A stretch of DNA of 49,581 nt from Variovorax sp. SG517 (GTDB taxonomy: Bacteria; Pseudomonadota; Gammaproteobacteria; Burkholderiales; Burkholderiaceae_C). The notes beneath the pieces are model-generated. The model worked only from the letters and a program-made list of their open reading frames with translations. It did not search any database and was not told the origin of the DNA. The stretch's first letter is position 1, and each line of letters starts with the position of its first letter. A program made the position numbers and the translations under genes. This document shows positions 9,629 to 18,181 of the stretch, piece by piece. The DNA is taken from assembly GCF_013376045.1 (NCBI RefSeq), contig NZ_JABMJG010000020.1, positions 1-49,581 of the forward strand, given 5' to 3'.

Positions 9629-11014
9629 TCAGGCTGCCGAAGCCGCCTTCACCGGCCAGTCGCGCAGCTTGCCCGGGTTCAGCAGCCCCAGCGGGTCGAA
9701 GCGCTTCTTCACCTCGATGACTTCCGGCGGCAGCGGCCCGCCGGCCTTGCCGTCTTCGACGATGTTCACGTGCGGGTTGTTGATGTGCACGCCATGCTCG
9801 CGGTGGATGCGCATGATCTCCTGCAGCCGCTCCTCGGTGCTGAAGCGCACCAACTGCAGCCCGCTGCAGGTCATGAGGCCGGCCACGTTGCGCAGGAACT
9901 CGATGTGCATCATCACCTCGCCCTGCTCACCGCCCAGCAGCTTCTCCATCTCGATGACCTGCTCGACGTGCCGGCCCGGAACGAAGCCGCTCTGCAGGTA
10001 GGTGAGGTTCGGATCGATCTTCAGCGCATGCAGCGTCGTGTGGTTCCAGGTGAATTCCATCAGCGTGCGGTTGCTCTTCTGCACCTCGGCCGCCATCTTG
10101 CGGTAGCCGACGGTGCCGCCGTGGGCCTCCACCAGCTGCAGCATCGCGGGCTCGCACGACTCGGCCACCAGCGACAGCACCGTGTGGCAGCCCTTGGGCA
10201 GGTGCGCGGCGAGCTGCGCCAGATGGTCGGAGATCGGTGCTGCGAAGAAGGTGACGCCGCGCTTCACGATGCCCGGCGCGTGCGCGAGCTTGTCGGCGAA
10301 GTGCAGCGCGCTTTCGAAGTCGCCGAAGGTCACCAGCGTCTCGAGCCAGGGATGCGCGGGCGCCAGCGCGATCTCCAGCTCCAGCACGAGGCCGTTGGTG
10401 CCCCACAGGTGGTGCATGCGCATCGCGTCGGGGCCACGCAGCTCGACGACCTGCGGCTCGGCCTCGATGGTCATCGCCCGGATGCCAATCACGTTGCCCG
10501 GCGCGCCCAGCGGCCCGTAGTTGATGGAGCCCACGCCGCCGAAGCCGCCGCCGAAGAGGCCGCCCAGCGTCGCGCTGCGGTAGGTGGAGGGCACGCAGCG
10601 CAGCTCCTGCCCCGTGGGCTTGGTCTGCTTCTCGAGTTCACCGAGGCGGATGCCGGCCTGCGCGCGAGCCACGCCGGGGCGCACCCACAGGCAGCCGTTG
10701 TAGCCCGTCATGTCGAGCACCACGCCGCCGGCCAGCGGCGTGGTCTGGCCGTAGTTGCCGGTGCCGCTGCCGCGGATGGTGATGGGCACGCAGCGGCGCG
10801 CGCAGGCGCCGACCACCGCGCGGATCTCTTCCTCGGTGCGCGGCCGCACGACCACGTCGGCGCGCTTGTCCTTGAGCTGGCGTACCAGCACGGGGCTGAA
10901 CCAGGAGAAGTCGGAGGACAGCCGCGTGACGCGGCTCTCGTCGGTGATCCAGTCGAGGTCGGGCAGTTCGAGCAGCAGCTGCTCGATGGCGGAAACAGGG
11001 GCGTTCATGGTCAA
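9629..11014 (-). CDS. FAD-binding oxidoreductase (FAD_binding_4 / GlcD-like)
   Basis: A 461-aa flavoprotein of the vanillyl-alcohol-oxidase / glycolate-oxidase type. The FAD-binding fold is at about residues 50-220, with PITIRGSGTGNYGQTTPLAG and the Gly-rich LGGLFGGGFGGVGSINYG. The C-terminal substrate region ends in the family signature FDPLGLLNPGKLRDW. It probably oxidises a hydroxy acid or related small molecule; the substrate cannot be read from sequence. It is the last gene of the minus-strand operon that begins at 16618, only 3 nt after the permease stop, which suggests its substrate is the imported compound or a breakdown product. Confidence 0.88.
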   Translation of the reverse strand: MTMNAPVSAIEQLLLELPDLDWITDESRVTRLSSDFSWFSPVLVRQLKDKRADVVVRPRTEEEIRAVVGACARRCVPITIRGSGTGNYGQTTPLAGGVVLDMTGYNGCLWVRPGVARAQAGIRLGELEKQTKPTGQELRCVPSTYRSATLGGLFGGGFGGVGSINYGPLGAPGNVIGIRAMTIEAEPQVVELRGPDAMRMHHLWGTNGLVLELEIALAPAHPWLETLVTFGDFESALHFADKLAHAPGIVKRGVTFFAAPISDHLAQLAAHLPKGCHTVLSLVAESCEPAMLQLVEAHGGTVGYRKMAAEVQKSNRTLMEFTWNHTTLHALKIDPNLTYLQSGFVPGRHVEQVIEMEKLLGGEQGEVMMHIEFLRNVAGLMTCSGLQLVRFSTEERLQEIMRIHREHGVHINNPHVNIVEDGKAGGPLPPEVIEVKKRFDPLGLLNPGKLRDWPVKAASAA

Positions 11015-11017
11015 GGT

Positions 11018-11827
11018 TCAATCCTGGGAAAGTTCGCTCGCATGCCACGAGCCCAGCGCCAGCTTGGTGAGCCAGGCCATCAGCACGAAGAGCGCGACAC
11101 CGGTGAGGGAAATGAGCAGCAGCGCCGCGAACATGCGCGGGATGTTCAGCTGGAAGCCCGCCTGCAGGATCTGGTAGGCCAGCCCCGCGCCCGAGCCGCC
11201 GGTGCCCGCGACGAACTCCGCCACCACCGCGCCGATCAGCGCGAGACCGCTGGAGATGCGCAGGCCGCCGAAGAAGTACGGCAGCGCGCTCGGAATGCGC
11301 AGCCGCACCAGCTGCTGCCAGCGCGTCGCGCGGTTGAGCTTGAAGTAGCTCTGCAGGTCGGGGTCGATGCTGCGCAGGCCCAGCGTGGTGTTGCTGATGA
11401 TCGGGAACAGCGCCACCAGCGCGGCGCACACCGTCATCGCCGCCACCGGGTTCTTCACCCAGATGATGATGAGCGGCGCCACCGCCACGATGGGCGTCAC
11501 CTGCAGCAGCACCGCGTACGGGAAGAGCGCGGTCTCGATGCGCTTGCTCTGCACGAACAGGAACGAGATCAGCACGCCCGCCACCGTGGCCAGCAGGAAC
11601 GACAGCACCGTGATCTTCAGCGTGACCAGCAGCGCGTTGCCCAGCGGCGCCCAGTCGGTCACCAGCGTCTGCATCATCAGGTAGGGCGAGGGCACCAGGT
11701 AGGGCGGCAGCTCCATCGCCACCACCAGCCATTGCCACAGGGCGATCAGCACCACGCCGATCAGCACCGGGTAGAGCACGCGCTGCACGCGCGGCTGGGC
11801 CAGCAGGGGAAGGGTCTTGGCAGTCAT
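11018..11827 (-). CDS. ABC transporter permease (SsuC/TauC-type)
   Basis: A 269-aa inner-membrane permease with about six hydrophobic segments. The cytoplasmic coupling loop typical of BPD_transp_1 permeases appears as LRIPSALPYFFGGLRISSG. It matches nitrate/sulfonate/taurine and hydroxymethylpyrimidine-type importers. The ATG at 11827 overlaps the stop of the ATPase gene as ATGA, so translation of the two is coupled. It works with the ATPase and the binding protein of the same operon to import a small organic molecule. Confidence 0.92.
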   Translation of the reverse strand: MTAKTLPLLAQPRVQRVLYPVLIGVVLIALWQWLVVAMELPPYLVPSPYLMMQTLVTDWAPLGNALLVTLKITVLSFLLATVAGVLISFLFVQSKRIETALFPYAVLLQVTPIVAVAPLIIIWVKNPVAAMTVCAALVALFPIISNTTLGLRSIDPDLQSYFKLNRATRWQQLVRLRIPSALPYFFGGLRISSGLALIGAVVAEFVAGTGGSGAGLAYQILQAGFQLNIPRMFAALLLISLTGVALFVLMAWLTKLALGSWHASELSQD

Positions 11828-12660
11828 CGCGCGGCCTCCTCGTCGGTGCTGCTGGCGCGCAGCAGGCTGTCCTGCAGCTGCTTGGCGTAGCGTGCGAATT
11901 CGGGCGTGACCATGAAGTCGGCGCTGCGCGGATAGGGCTCGTCGATGCGGAACTCCTCCACCACGCGGCCGGGCCGAGCGGCCATCATGACCACGCGGCT
12001 CGACAGGAACACCGCCTCGTGGATCGAGTGGGTCACGAAGATCACCGTGAGCTTCTTCTTGCGCCACAGCTCCAGCAGGTCGGCGTCGAGCTTGTGGCGC
12101 GTGATCTCGTCGAGCGCGCCGAAGGGCTCGTCCATCAGCAGCAGGTCGGGCTGCGTGACGAGGCCGCGCGCGATCGACACGCGCATCTGCATGCCGCCCG
12201 AAAGCGCGCGCGGCAGCGCATCGGCGAATTTCTCCAGGCCCACGAGCTCGAGCGATTCCATCACCCGCGCATCGGCCTCCTTGCGCGGCACGCCGGCCAG
12301 GTCCAGCGGCAGCCGCACGTTGGTGCGCACGCTGGCCCACGGCATCAGCGTGGGCGACTGGAACACGAACGACATCTTGTGCGAGCTCTCGTGCAGCTGC
12401 GCCACCGGCCGGCGCCACACCAGCAGGCGGCCGTCGCTGGGCTCGAGCATGCCCGCCACCATCTTCAGCAGCGTGCTCTTGCCGCAGCCCGAGGGGCCGA
12501 GCAGGGTGACGAACTCGCCTTCGGCGATGGACAGGTCCACCGGCAGCAGCGCCTGCGTGCCGTTGGGATACGTCTTCTCGGCCGAGAGCACTTCCACCGC
12601 CGGAACGGCGGGTGCGAAATCGGGCGGGGGCGCCAGCGTGTGGGGATCGATGCGATTCAC
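11824..12660 (-). CDS. ABC transporter ATP-binding protein (SsuB/TauB-type)
   Basis: Nucleotide-binding subunit of the importer. Walker A is GPSGCGKST, the Q-loop FVFQSPTLMPW, the signature LSGGMQMRVSIARGL, Walker B LLLMDEPFGALDE and the H-loop FVTHSIHEA. I placed the start at GTG 12660 (278 aa), where GGAG stands about 10 nt upstream; an ATG at 12702 would add 14 residues (MRIFHAATYRRTHI) that overlap the leader. About 160 nt separate it from the binding-protein gene upstream, and that gap contains a strong cruciform repeat. Its stop overlaps the permease start. Confidence 0.92.
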   Translation of the reverse strand: MNRIDPHTLAPPPDFAPAVPAVEVLSAEKTYPNGTQALLPVDLSIAEGEFVTLLGPSGCGKSTLLKMVAGMLEPSDGRLLVWRRPVAQLHESSHKMSFVFQSPTLMPWASVRTNVRLPLDLAGVPRKEADARVMESLELVGLEKFADALPRALSGGMQMRVSIARGLVTQPDLLLMDEPFGALDEITRHKLDADLLELWRKKKLTVIFVTHSIHEAVFLSSRVVMMAARPGRVVEEFRIDEPYPRSADFMVTPEFARYAKQLQDSLLRASSTDEEAAR

Positions 12661-12726
12661 GATGTGAGTTCTCCGATACGTAGCTGCGTGAAAAATGCGC
12701 AATGGCGCGTCGCGGCCTCTTCGTGA

Positions 12727-12778
12727 AACACCGCGGAACCGGCTTTGCCGGGCCGCAGGTGTTGCCCCCGGTAGGGGG
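12727..12778. repeat. Intergenic cruciform / REP-like hairpin inside operon
   Basis: Between the binding-protein and ATPase genes lie nested inverted repeats. AACACC-GCGG (12727-12736) pairs with CCGC-A-GGTGTT (12753-12763), and inside it CCGGC-TTT-GCCGG (12739-12751) forms a perfect hairpin. A third hairpin CCCCC-GGTA-GGGGG follows (12765-12778). There is no U-tract, so it is not a standard terminator. It resembles repetitive intergenic hairpins of this bacterial group and could stabilise the upstream part of the mRNA. Confidence 0.7.
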
Positions 12779-12820
12779 TTGGCGAAGCGACACGAAGTGC
12801 GCGCAGCCTGGGGGCGAGCA

Positions 12821-13804
12821 TCAAGGAATGACCTTGGCGTCCTTGACGAACTCGGTCGTGTAGGTCTTGGCCAGTTCGACCTTGGCGGGGTCGAGCAGCT
12901 TCGCGCTCACCAGGAAGTCGTAGCTCGCCTTCGCACGCGCATCCGTCATCACGCCGATGCCGAGCTTGGCCGCGTCGCCGCCGGTGACCATGCCCATCTC
13001 CTTGAGCTTGGCCACGCTGTAGGCCAGCTGGTCGTCGGTCATGTTCGGGTTGTCTTTCTTGATGAGCGCGTTGGCGGGCGCGGGATCGGCGAGGTAGCTC
13101 TTCCAGCCCTCGGCCGAGGCCTTCACGAAGGCGGCGACCTGCTTGCTGCGGTCCTTCACCGTCTTCTCCATGCACGACACGGTGGTCGCGTAGGCCGGGA
13201 AGCCGTGGTCGCTGAACATCAGCACGGTGCTCTTCACGCCGGCCTTCTGGATGGCGTAGGGCTCCGAGGTCAGGTAGCCCTGCTGCGCCGCGTTCTTGTC
13301 GGCCACGAAGGGCTGGATGTTGAAGGTGTAGGGGCGGGTCTGCTCATCGGTGAAGCCGAACTTGGCCTTCAGCCACGGCCAGTAGCCGCGCTGGGCCTGT
13401 GCGCCGATCAGCAGCGTCTTGCCCTTGAGGTCCTCGAACTTCTTCACGTCGTCATGGGCGATCAGCACCTGCGGGTCCTTCTGGAAGAAGGCCGCCACGT
13501 TGACCACCGGCACGCCGCCTTCGCGCACCTGCATCATCTGGATGTCGCTAGAACCCATGATGCAGTCGGCCTGGCCGGCGGCCATCATCTGCGTGATGTT
13601 GACCTGCGGGCCGCCCATCTTGATGGTCACGTCGAGGCCGTACTTCTTGTAGATGCCCTGTGCCACCGCCTGGTAGAAGCCGCCGTGCTCGGCCTGGGCA
13701 TACCAGTTGGTCATGTAGGTGAACTTGTCCTCGGCCTGGGCGGGCGCGGTGGCGAGGAAGGCGATGGCGGCGGCGCCGGCGATGGACAGTGCGAAGGAGC
13801 GCAT
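12821..13804 (-). CDS. ABC transporter substrate-binding protein, NMT1/THI5-like
   Basis: A 327-aa periplasmic binding protein with a Sec signal peptide ending APAQA-ED around residue 24. The body matches the NMT1/ThiY/SsuA class: the opening TNWYAQAEHGGFYQAVAQGI, the AAGQADCIMGSSD segment and ADKNAAQQGYLTSEP. ThiY-type members bind formylated pyrimidines and other members bind sulfonates or nitrate, so the ligand is open. AGAGAGG precedes the ATG. It lies between the creatininase gene and the transporter ATPase; together with two amide-hydrolysing enzymes this favours a nitrogen heterocycle or cyclic amide as ligand, which is inference. Confidence 0.9.
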   Translation of the reverse strand: MRSFALSIAGAAAIAFLATAPAQAEDKFTYMTNWYAQAEHGGFYQAVAQGIYKKYGLDVTIKMGGPQVNITQMMAAGQADCIMGSSDIQMMQVREGGVPVVNVAAFFQKDPQVLIAHDDVKKFEDLKGKTLLIGAQAQRGYWPWLKAKFGFTDEQTRPYTFNIQPFVADKNAAQQGYLTSEPYAIQKAGVKSTVLMFSDHGFPAYATTVSCMEKTVKDRSKQVAAFVKASAEGWKSYLADPAPANALIKKDNPNMTDDQLAYSVAKLKEMGMVTGGDAAKLGIGVMTDARAKASYDFLVSAKLLDPAKVELAKTYTTEFVKDAKVIP

Positions 13805-13877
13805 GGAGACCTCTCTAGGGCAGGGGAGTTGAAGAAGACGAAAGAAAAAGAAGAAGCGGCCGTTGCAAGAAGTGGGC

Positions 13878-14741
13878 TCAGGCCGGCTGGAAGCTCTGCT
13901 GGATGAAGCCCTGCTGGTGCCCGCGCTCCCAGGTGGCCTCTTCGCGCACCACCCAGCGCAGCGCGTGCAACTCGGTCAGCGCCTGCACCCAGCTGTCGGA
14001 GAGCGTGTCGAGAATGGCTTCGCCCTGCTCGCGCGTGGCGGTGGTCGGGTCGCCGATCACGCCGCTCGGGCCGAAGTCGCGCGAGGTCCATGCGCAGGCG
14101 GGGCGACCGTCGGCCGACAGCAGCTTGATCGGGAAGGGCGGCGGAAAGTTGGCGACCGCGTGTTCCATGTGCACCGTCTCGGGTGCGAGTGCGAGCATCA
14201 GCGCGGTCTCGGAATGGCCGGCGTGCATGGCGAGCTTCTTCTCCTGCTCGCTCACCTGCTTGCTGGCCGCGCTCGGCAGGCGCGACACGCCGTGCGGCAC
14301 CACCACGAAGTCGCCGTGGCGCAGGCGGAGCTCGCGCGCCGCCATCTCCAGCACCTGCGGCTGCCCGCCGTGGCCGTTGGCGAACAGCAGCTTGCGAAAG
14401 CCCGAGCGGTAGACCGACTCGCCGATCTCGATCACGGTCGACAGCAGCGTGGTGCCGGTCAGCGTCATCGTGCCGGGAAAGTGCAGGTGCTCTTCCGACT
14501 TGCCATACGTGATGGTGGGCAGCGCGAAGGCGCGCACCTCGGCGGGCAGCTTCTCGAGCGCCTTGCCCATCACGCCGGAGCAGATCACGCTGTCGACCGA
14601 GCAGGGCAGGTGCGGTCCGTGCTGTTCGATCGCGCCGCAGGGCAGCACGATGACGGTGTTCTCGCGGTCGGGCAGCGCCGCGATCTCGGTCCAGCTCAGG
14701 TAGGGCAGGAAGCGGTGGGGCGGAATGTAGCCGTGGAGCAT
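13878..14741 (-). CDS. Creatininase-family amidohydrolase
   Basis: A 287-aa metal-dependent hydrolase of the creatininase superfamily, whose members open cyclic amides or amidines such as creatinine or deformylate formamidopyrimidines. Metal-binding motifs are visible: GAIEQHGPHLP (Glu and His), the active-site loop LLFANGHGGQPQ and HAGHSETALML. Length is typical. It is third in the operon, between the amidohydrolase (24 nt) and the transporter binding protein (73 nt). True creatininase is possible, but creatinase and sarcosine oxidase are missing from the neighbourhood, so another ring-opening reaction is as likely. Confidence 0.88.
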   Translation of the reverse strand: MLHGYIPPHRFLPYLSWTEIAALPDRENTVIVLPCGAIEQHGPHLPCSVDSVICSGVMGKALEKLPAEVRAFALPTITYGKSEEHLHFPGTMTLTGTTLLSTVIEIGESVYRSGFRKLLFANGHGGQPQVLEMAARELRLRHGDFVVVPHGVSRLPSAASKQVSEQEKKLAMHAGHSETALMLALAPETVHMEHAVANFPPPFPIKLLSADGRPACAWTSRDFGPSGVIGDPTTATREQGEAILDTLSDSWVQALTELHALRWVVREEATWERGHQQGFIQQSFQPA

Positions 14742-14765
14742 GGGAGGGTCTTTCTGGAGGAGTCG

Positions 14766-16034
14766 TTATCGGGGGAGGAACGGCGCGGGGTCGCCTTGCG
14801 TGACGCGGCCTTCACGCAGTACCACGCGGCCGGCGGTGCGCGAGGGCCAGCCGTGGCGGTCGGCCTGCGTGAACAGCACCAGGTCGGCGCCCTGGCCCAC
14901 CAGCGTCGGCTGCGCGGCCGGGGCTTCGCGCCGCAGCCAGTCGCCGCGGCACAGCGCCTGCGACCAGTCGTCGAAGGGCTCGTCGAGCTGCGCCACCAGC
15001 GCGGCCGTGCCCAGCGCCTCGACCGGGTCGAAGCTGCCGACGCGGCAGAAAGGGTCTTGCACGTTGTCGCTCGCGAACAGCAGCGGAATGCCGCGCTCGC
15101 GCGCTTCCTTCACCAGCGTGATGCCGCGCAGGCGCGGCGTGCGGCCGGTGACGGCGTCCTGCAGCAGCAGGTTGGTGGCGGGCAGCGACACCACCGTGAT
15201 CGGCGCGCGCGCCACCGCGTCGAGCGTGGCCAGGGCCTGCGCCTCGGGCTGGGCCGCGAGCGCGCAGATGTGGCCGCAGACCACGCGGCCCTGGTAGCCG
15301 ATCTCGTTCAGGATGCGGGCCGTGGTCTGCAGGCCGACGGCCGATGCGTTGAGCTCCTCGTCGACGTGCAGGTCGATGTCGAGGTCGCAGGCCTGCGCCG
15401 ACACCAGCAGGTTGCGCAGCGCGTTCTCGCTCCAGTTGGTGGAGTGCACGAAGCCGCCGAGCAGCGCATGCGGTCCGGTGGCCTTCACCTGCCTGGCGAG
15501 GCGCATGGCCTGCGCGGCGTCTTCGAAGAGCGGCAGCTTGATGAGGCTCACCTGCTCCAGCCGCACCCGGCTGGCCCACTCCTGCGCCAGCTCGGCCATC
15601 ACCGGCCAGGCCATCGGCACCGATTCGGGCTCCCACCAGTCGACGTGCGTGCGCAGGTGCGAGGTGCCGCATTCCCAGGCCCACTGCAGGCCGCGCGAGG
15701 CGCGCTCGCGCACGTCGGCGGGCGTCCAGTGCACGCGGTCGGCGAGCATCGCGTCGATGGCGCCGAGCAGGCCGGGCTGCACCTGCTTCATGCGCGGCAG
15801 GGTGAAGGCCTTGTCCAGGTGCGTGTGGGCGTCGACGAAGCACGGCAGGGCGAGCGCGCCGTCGAGGTTCCAGGCCGAAGGAGGCGACTCGGCCGTGGCG
15901 GGCTGCACCGATCGCACGCGGCCGGCCTCGATCGCGATGCGCGCGAGCTCCGGCACGCCGTCGCGCTGCGGCCAGTCCGCGGGCAGCAGCCAGCGGGGCA
16001 GCCGCACGTTGTCGAGCAGGGCGGGCGCGCTCAT
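14766..16034 (-). CDS. Amidohydrolase, cytosine-deaminase-like
   Basis: A 422-aa metal-dependent hydrolase of the amidohydrolase superfamily, close to cytosine deaminase / N-isopropylammelide hydrolase types. Seen motifs: the first metal site FVDAHTHLDKAF, the catalytic HVDEE segment (DIDLHVDEELN), a histidine in VCGHICAL and a late aspartate in FASDNVQDPF. The ATG at 16034 overlaps the stop of the upstream oxidoreductase (ATGA). It probably removes ammonia from, or opens, a heterocyclic ring delivered by the linked transporter. The exact substrate cannot be stated. Confidence 0.88.
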   Translation of the reverse strand: MSAPALLDNVRLPRWLLPADWPQRDGVPELARIAIEAGRVRSVQPATAESPPSAWNLDGALALPCFVDAHTHLDKAFTLPRMKQVQPGLLGAIDAMLADRVHWTPADVRERASRGLQWAWECGTSHLRTHVDWWEPESVPMAWPVMAELAQEWASRVRLEQVSLIKLPLFEDAAQAMRLARQVKATGPHALLGGFVHSTNWSENALRNLLVSAQACDLDIDLHVDEELNASAVGLQTTARILNEIGYQGRVVCGHICALAAQPEAQALATLDAVARAPITVVSLPATNLLLQDAVTGRTPRLRGITLVKEARERGIPLLFASDNVQDPFCRVGSFDPVEALGTAALVAQLDEPFDDWSQALCRGDWLRREAPAAQPTLVGQGADLVLFTQADRHGWPSRTAGRVVLREGRVTQGDPAPFLPR

Positions 16035-16618
16035 GCGAAGCGCGCCATCGCCTGGCCCACGCGTGCCATGAAGCGCTTGAGCTGGGGCTCGGTCGCGACG
16101 TTCATGTGGTAGTGGGCGTGGTAGTCCACCTTGGCGCGCCGGCCGGTCAGCCGCAGCATGTACCGCGTGACGATCTTGCGCGGCGGGTCGCCCATGTACA
16201 TGGCCATCCAGCGCGGCCGCCCGTAGGTGACGACGGCGCTGATGCGCTTGATGTGCGTGAGCATCGGCTTGACGTTGGCCGGGTCGCTGATGTCGAAGGC
16301 CACGCCCGGCATGAAGAGCCGGTCGAAGTAGCCCTTGAGCATTGCCGGCAGGCCGAAGCACCAGGTCGGAAAGCAGAACACGATGCCCTCGGCCCACTGA
16401 AGCCGCTCCACGTAGGGCTTCAGCGGCAGCTGGTTGGAAGGCACGTCGTGGTAGCCCAGGCGCTCCTCGCGCGAGAGCACGGGGTTGAAGCCTTCGGCGT
16501 AGAGGTCGCAGTCGTCCACCTCGTGCCCGGCCGCGCGCAGGTTCTTCAGAACCTCCTGGTGCAGGGCGGCGTGGAAGCTGGTTTCGACCGGATGGCAGTA
16601 GACGACGAGCACGCGCAT
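16031..16618 (-). CDS. NAD(P)H-dependent flavodoxin-fold oxidoreductase
   Basis: A 195-aa protein of the NQO/KefF-like flavodoxin-fold family. The first beta strand and phosphate loop read VLVVYCHPVETSFHAALHQ, and the FMN/FAD contact segment is FPTWCFGLPAMLKGYFDRLF. It uses NAD(P)H and flavin to reduce quinone-like or aromatic substrates. It is the first gene of the seven-gene minus-strand operon, is coupled to the amidohydrolase by a 4-nt overlap, and is divergent from the pilus operon across a 314-nt spacer. A role in reducing a heterocycle before hydrolysis is inference. Confidence 0.88.
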   Translation of the reverse strand: MRVLVVYCHPVETSFHAALHQEVLKNLRAAGHEVDDCDLYAEGFNPVLSREERLGYHDVPSNQLPLKPYVERLQWAEGIVFCFPTWCFGLPAMLKGYFDRLFMPGVAFDISDPANVKPMLTHIKRISAVVTYGRPRWMAMYMGDPPRKIVTRYMLRLTGRRAKVDYHAHYHMNVATEPQLKRFMARVGQAMARFA

Positions 16619-16932
16619 GGTGTGTTTGACCGCTTAATCAGAGCAAGTGGTCAGGTTATGCAAGCGACGTGCCAGTGCCGCCGCACCGGGTTGGGGCGGC
16701 GTGGTAAGGGCGCTACGGAACTGTCGAGAAGGTGCTGGGAGGGTGGCCGAATTTCGTAACAAAAGTCACGCAAGGCCGGGAAACGAGCGCATGAATGGCC
16801 GAATTTCTTCGGCCACGTAACAACAATTCACTCTTTCTTCCAATTGTTAACTAAAATTCACAGTCCCAATTTGTGAACTTTGGGCCTCATTTCTCTCTTC
16901 ATCAACCGTTCGATACCCGAGAGTCCGTCATC
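16619..16932. promoter_or_regulatory. Divergent regulatory region upstream of pilus operon
   Basis: This 314-nt spacer is AT-richer than its surroundings. A 12-bp direct repeat TGGCCGAATTTC occurs at 16744 and 16796, each followed by GTAACAA-type sequence; the second copy forms the hairpin GGCCGAA-TTTC-TTCGGCC (16797-16814). A -10-like TAAAAT lies at 16852-16857, and TTCACA-N9-TGTGAA (16857-16877) is an inverted repeat just downstream. These are plausible regulator sites for the pilus genes. No -35 box is convincing. Confidence 0.55.
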
Positions 16933-17436
16933 ATGAAAAAAACTTCCCTCATCGTCGCAGCCGTTCTTGCAGTCACCACCAGCGCAGTCTTGGCAGCCAC
17001 GAGCCCGGCCACTGCCACGTTCCAGGTTCTGATCACCGTTGCCAAGGCTTGCTCGGTGACGGCGGGCTCGGGCTCCAACATCAACTTCAACACGGTCGAT
17101 TCCTCCGCCACCAACCTGAGCGCCAGCAGCAACATCAGCGTGACCTGCTCCAAGTCGACGCCCTACAACATCGGCCTGCTGCCCTCGAACAACAGCACCA
17201 CCGGCGCCGGCGCTATGGGCAATACGGGCACTGACACCATCCCCTACCAGCTGCGCTCGGTGAGCGCCACCGGTGCGATCTGGGGCAGCACGGCCACGTC
17301 CACCGCGGTCGGCAACGGCGTGGCCGGAACCGGCACCGGCGCGGCCCAGTCGATCCCCGTGTGGGCCACCGTCGCGAGCGTCAACGTGACGCCTGGCTCC
17401 TACTCCGACACCGTGACCGTCCAGGTCAACTACTGA
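16933..17436 (+). CDS. Major pilin subunit, spore coat U (SCPU) domain
   Basis: A secreted 167-aa pilin of the archaic chaperone-usher class (CsuA/B-like). The signal peptide MKKTSLIVAAVLAVTTSAVL ends at about residue 22 (LAA). The mature protein starts with the donor strand ATATFQVLITV, then the SCPU fold with Cys in VAKACSV and SVTCSKS, and ends in the conserved strand DTVTVQVNY. I chose the ATG at 16933, which begins a classic signal peptide with GAGAG upstream; an in-frame upstream start at 16873 would put 20 unrelated residues before it. It is the first gene of a four-gene pilus operon. Confidence 0.9.
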   Translation: MKKTSLIVAAVLAVTTSAVLAATSPATATFQVLITVAKACSVTAGSGSNINFNTVDSSATNLSASSNISVTCSKSTPYNIGLLPSNNSTTGAGAMGNTGTDTIPYQLRSVSATGAIWGSTATSTAVGNGVAGTGTGAAQSIPVWATVASVNVTPGSYSDTVTVQVNY

Positions 17437-17440
17437 TCGG

Positions 17441-18181
17441 TTGCTGACCGTGCACCGCCTGCTGCGCCACACCCTTGCCCTCGCGTTCGCCCTGCTGGCG
17501 CACGCGGCCGCTTCGGCCAGCGGTCTGCAGGTCTCGCCGGTCACGCTGACGTTGCAGGCCGCGCAGAACGCCGACGGCCTGTGGCTCAGCAATACCGGCG
17601 ACGACGTGGTGCACGCGCAGGTTCGCGTCTATCAGTGGTCGCAGGAAGACGGCAACGAAAAGCTCACGCCCTCGCGCGAGCTCCTCGTGAGTCCGCCGAT
17701 GGTGCAGCTGGCTGCTTCCTCGCGGCAGCTGATCCGCGTCATCCGCACCGGCGTTCCGCCCGGAGCGGTCGAGAATTCCTACCGGGTCATCATCGACGAG
17801 CTGCCCGTCGAGATGAAGGAGAAGAAGGGCCTGCAGCTGGTGCTGCGCTACTCGGTTCCCATCTTCATCGCGCCCGCCGGCGCACAGCCGGCCGCGCCTC
17901 AACTGAGCTGGTCGCTGCGCCGCGAGGGCAGCCAGGCGATGCTCGAAGTCGCCAACGGCGGCGGCATGCACGCGCAGCTCGCCGATCTGGATTTTGTCGA
18001 TGCCACCGGCAAGCGCAGCGCGGTGCACGCCGGCCTGATGGGCTACGTGCTGCCGGGGGCGAGCATGCGCTGGCCCCTGAAGACACCCGCGGAAGCCTTT
18101 GCCTCCGGCGGCGTCCTGGAAACGAAGATCAATGGCAACGCGACGCAGGAAAAGATCCCGCCACTTCCACGCGTCCGCTGA
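17441..18181 (+). CDS. Periplasmic pilus chaperone (PapD-like)
   Basis: A 240-246-aa periplasmic chaperone that completes the fold of pilin subunits by donor-strand complementation. After a signal peptide (ALAFALLAHAAASA) come two Ig-like domains. The subunit-anchoring motif is SRQLIRVIR in domain 1, followed by NSYRVIIDELP, and the second domain begins near LRYSVPIFIAP. The start is TTG 17441 or GTG 17450; both are close behind the pilin stop and neither has an obvious ribosome site, which suggests translational coupling. The 3' end overlaps the usher gene. Confidence 0.9.
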   Translation: MLTVHRLLRHTLALAFALLAHAAASASGLQVSPVTLTLQAAQNADGLWLSNTGDDVVHAQVRVYQWSQEDGNEKLTPSRELLVSPPMVQLAASSRQLIRVIRTGVPPGAVENSYRVIIDELPVEMKEKKGLQLVLRYSVPIFIAPAGAQPAAPQLSWSLRREGSQAMLEVANGGGMHAQLADLDFVDATGKRSAVHAGLMGYVLPGASMRWPLKTPAEAFASGGVLETKINGNATQEKIPPLPRVR

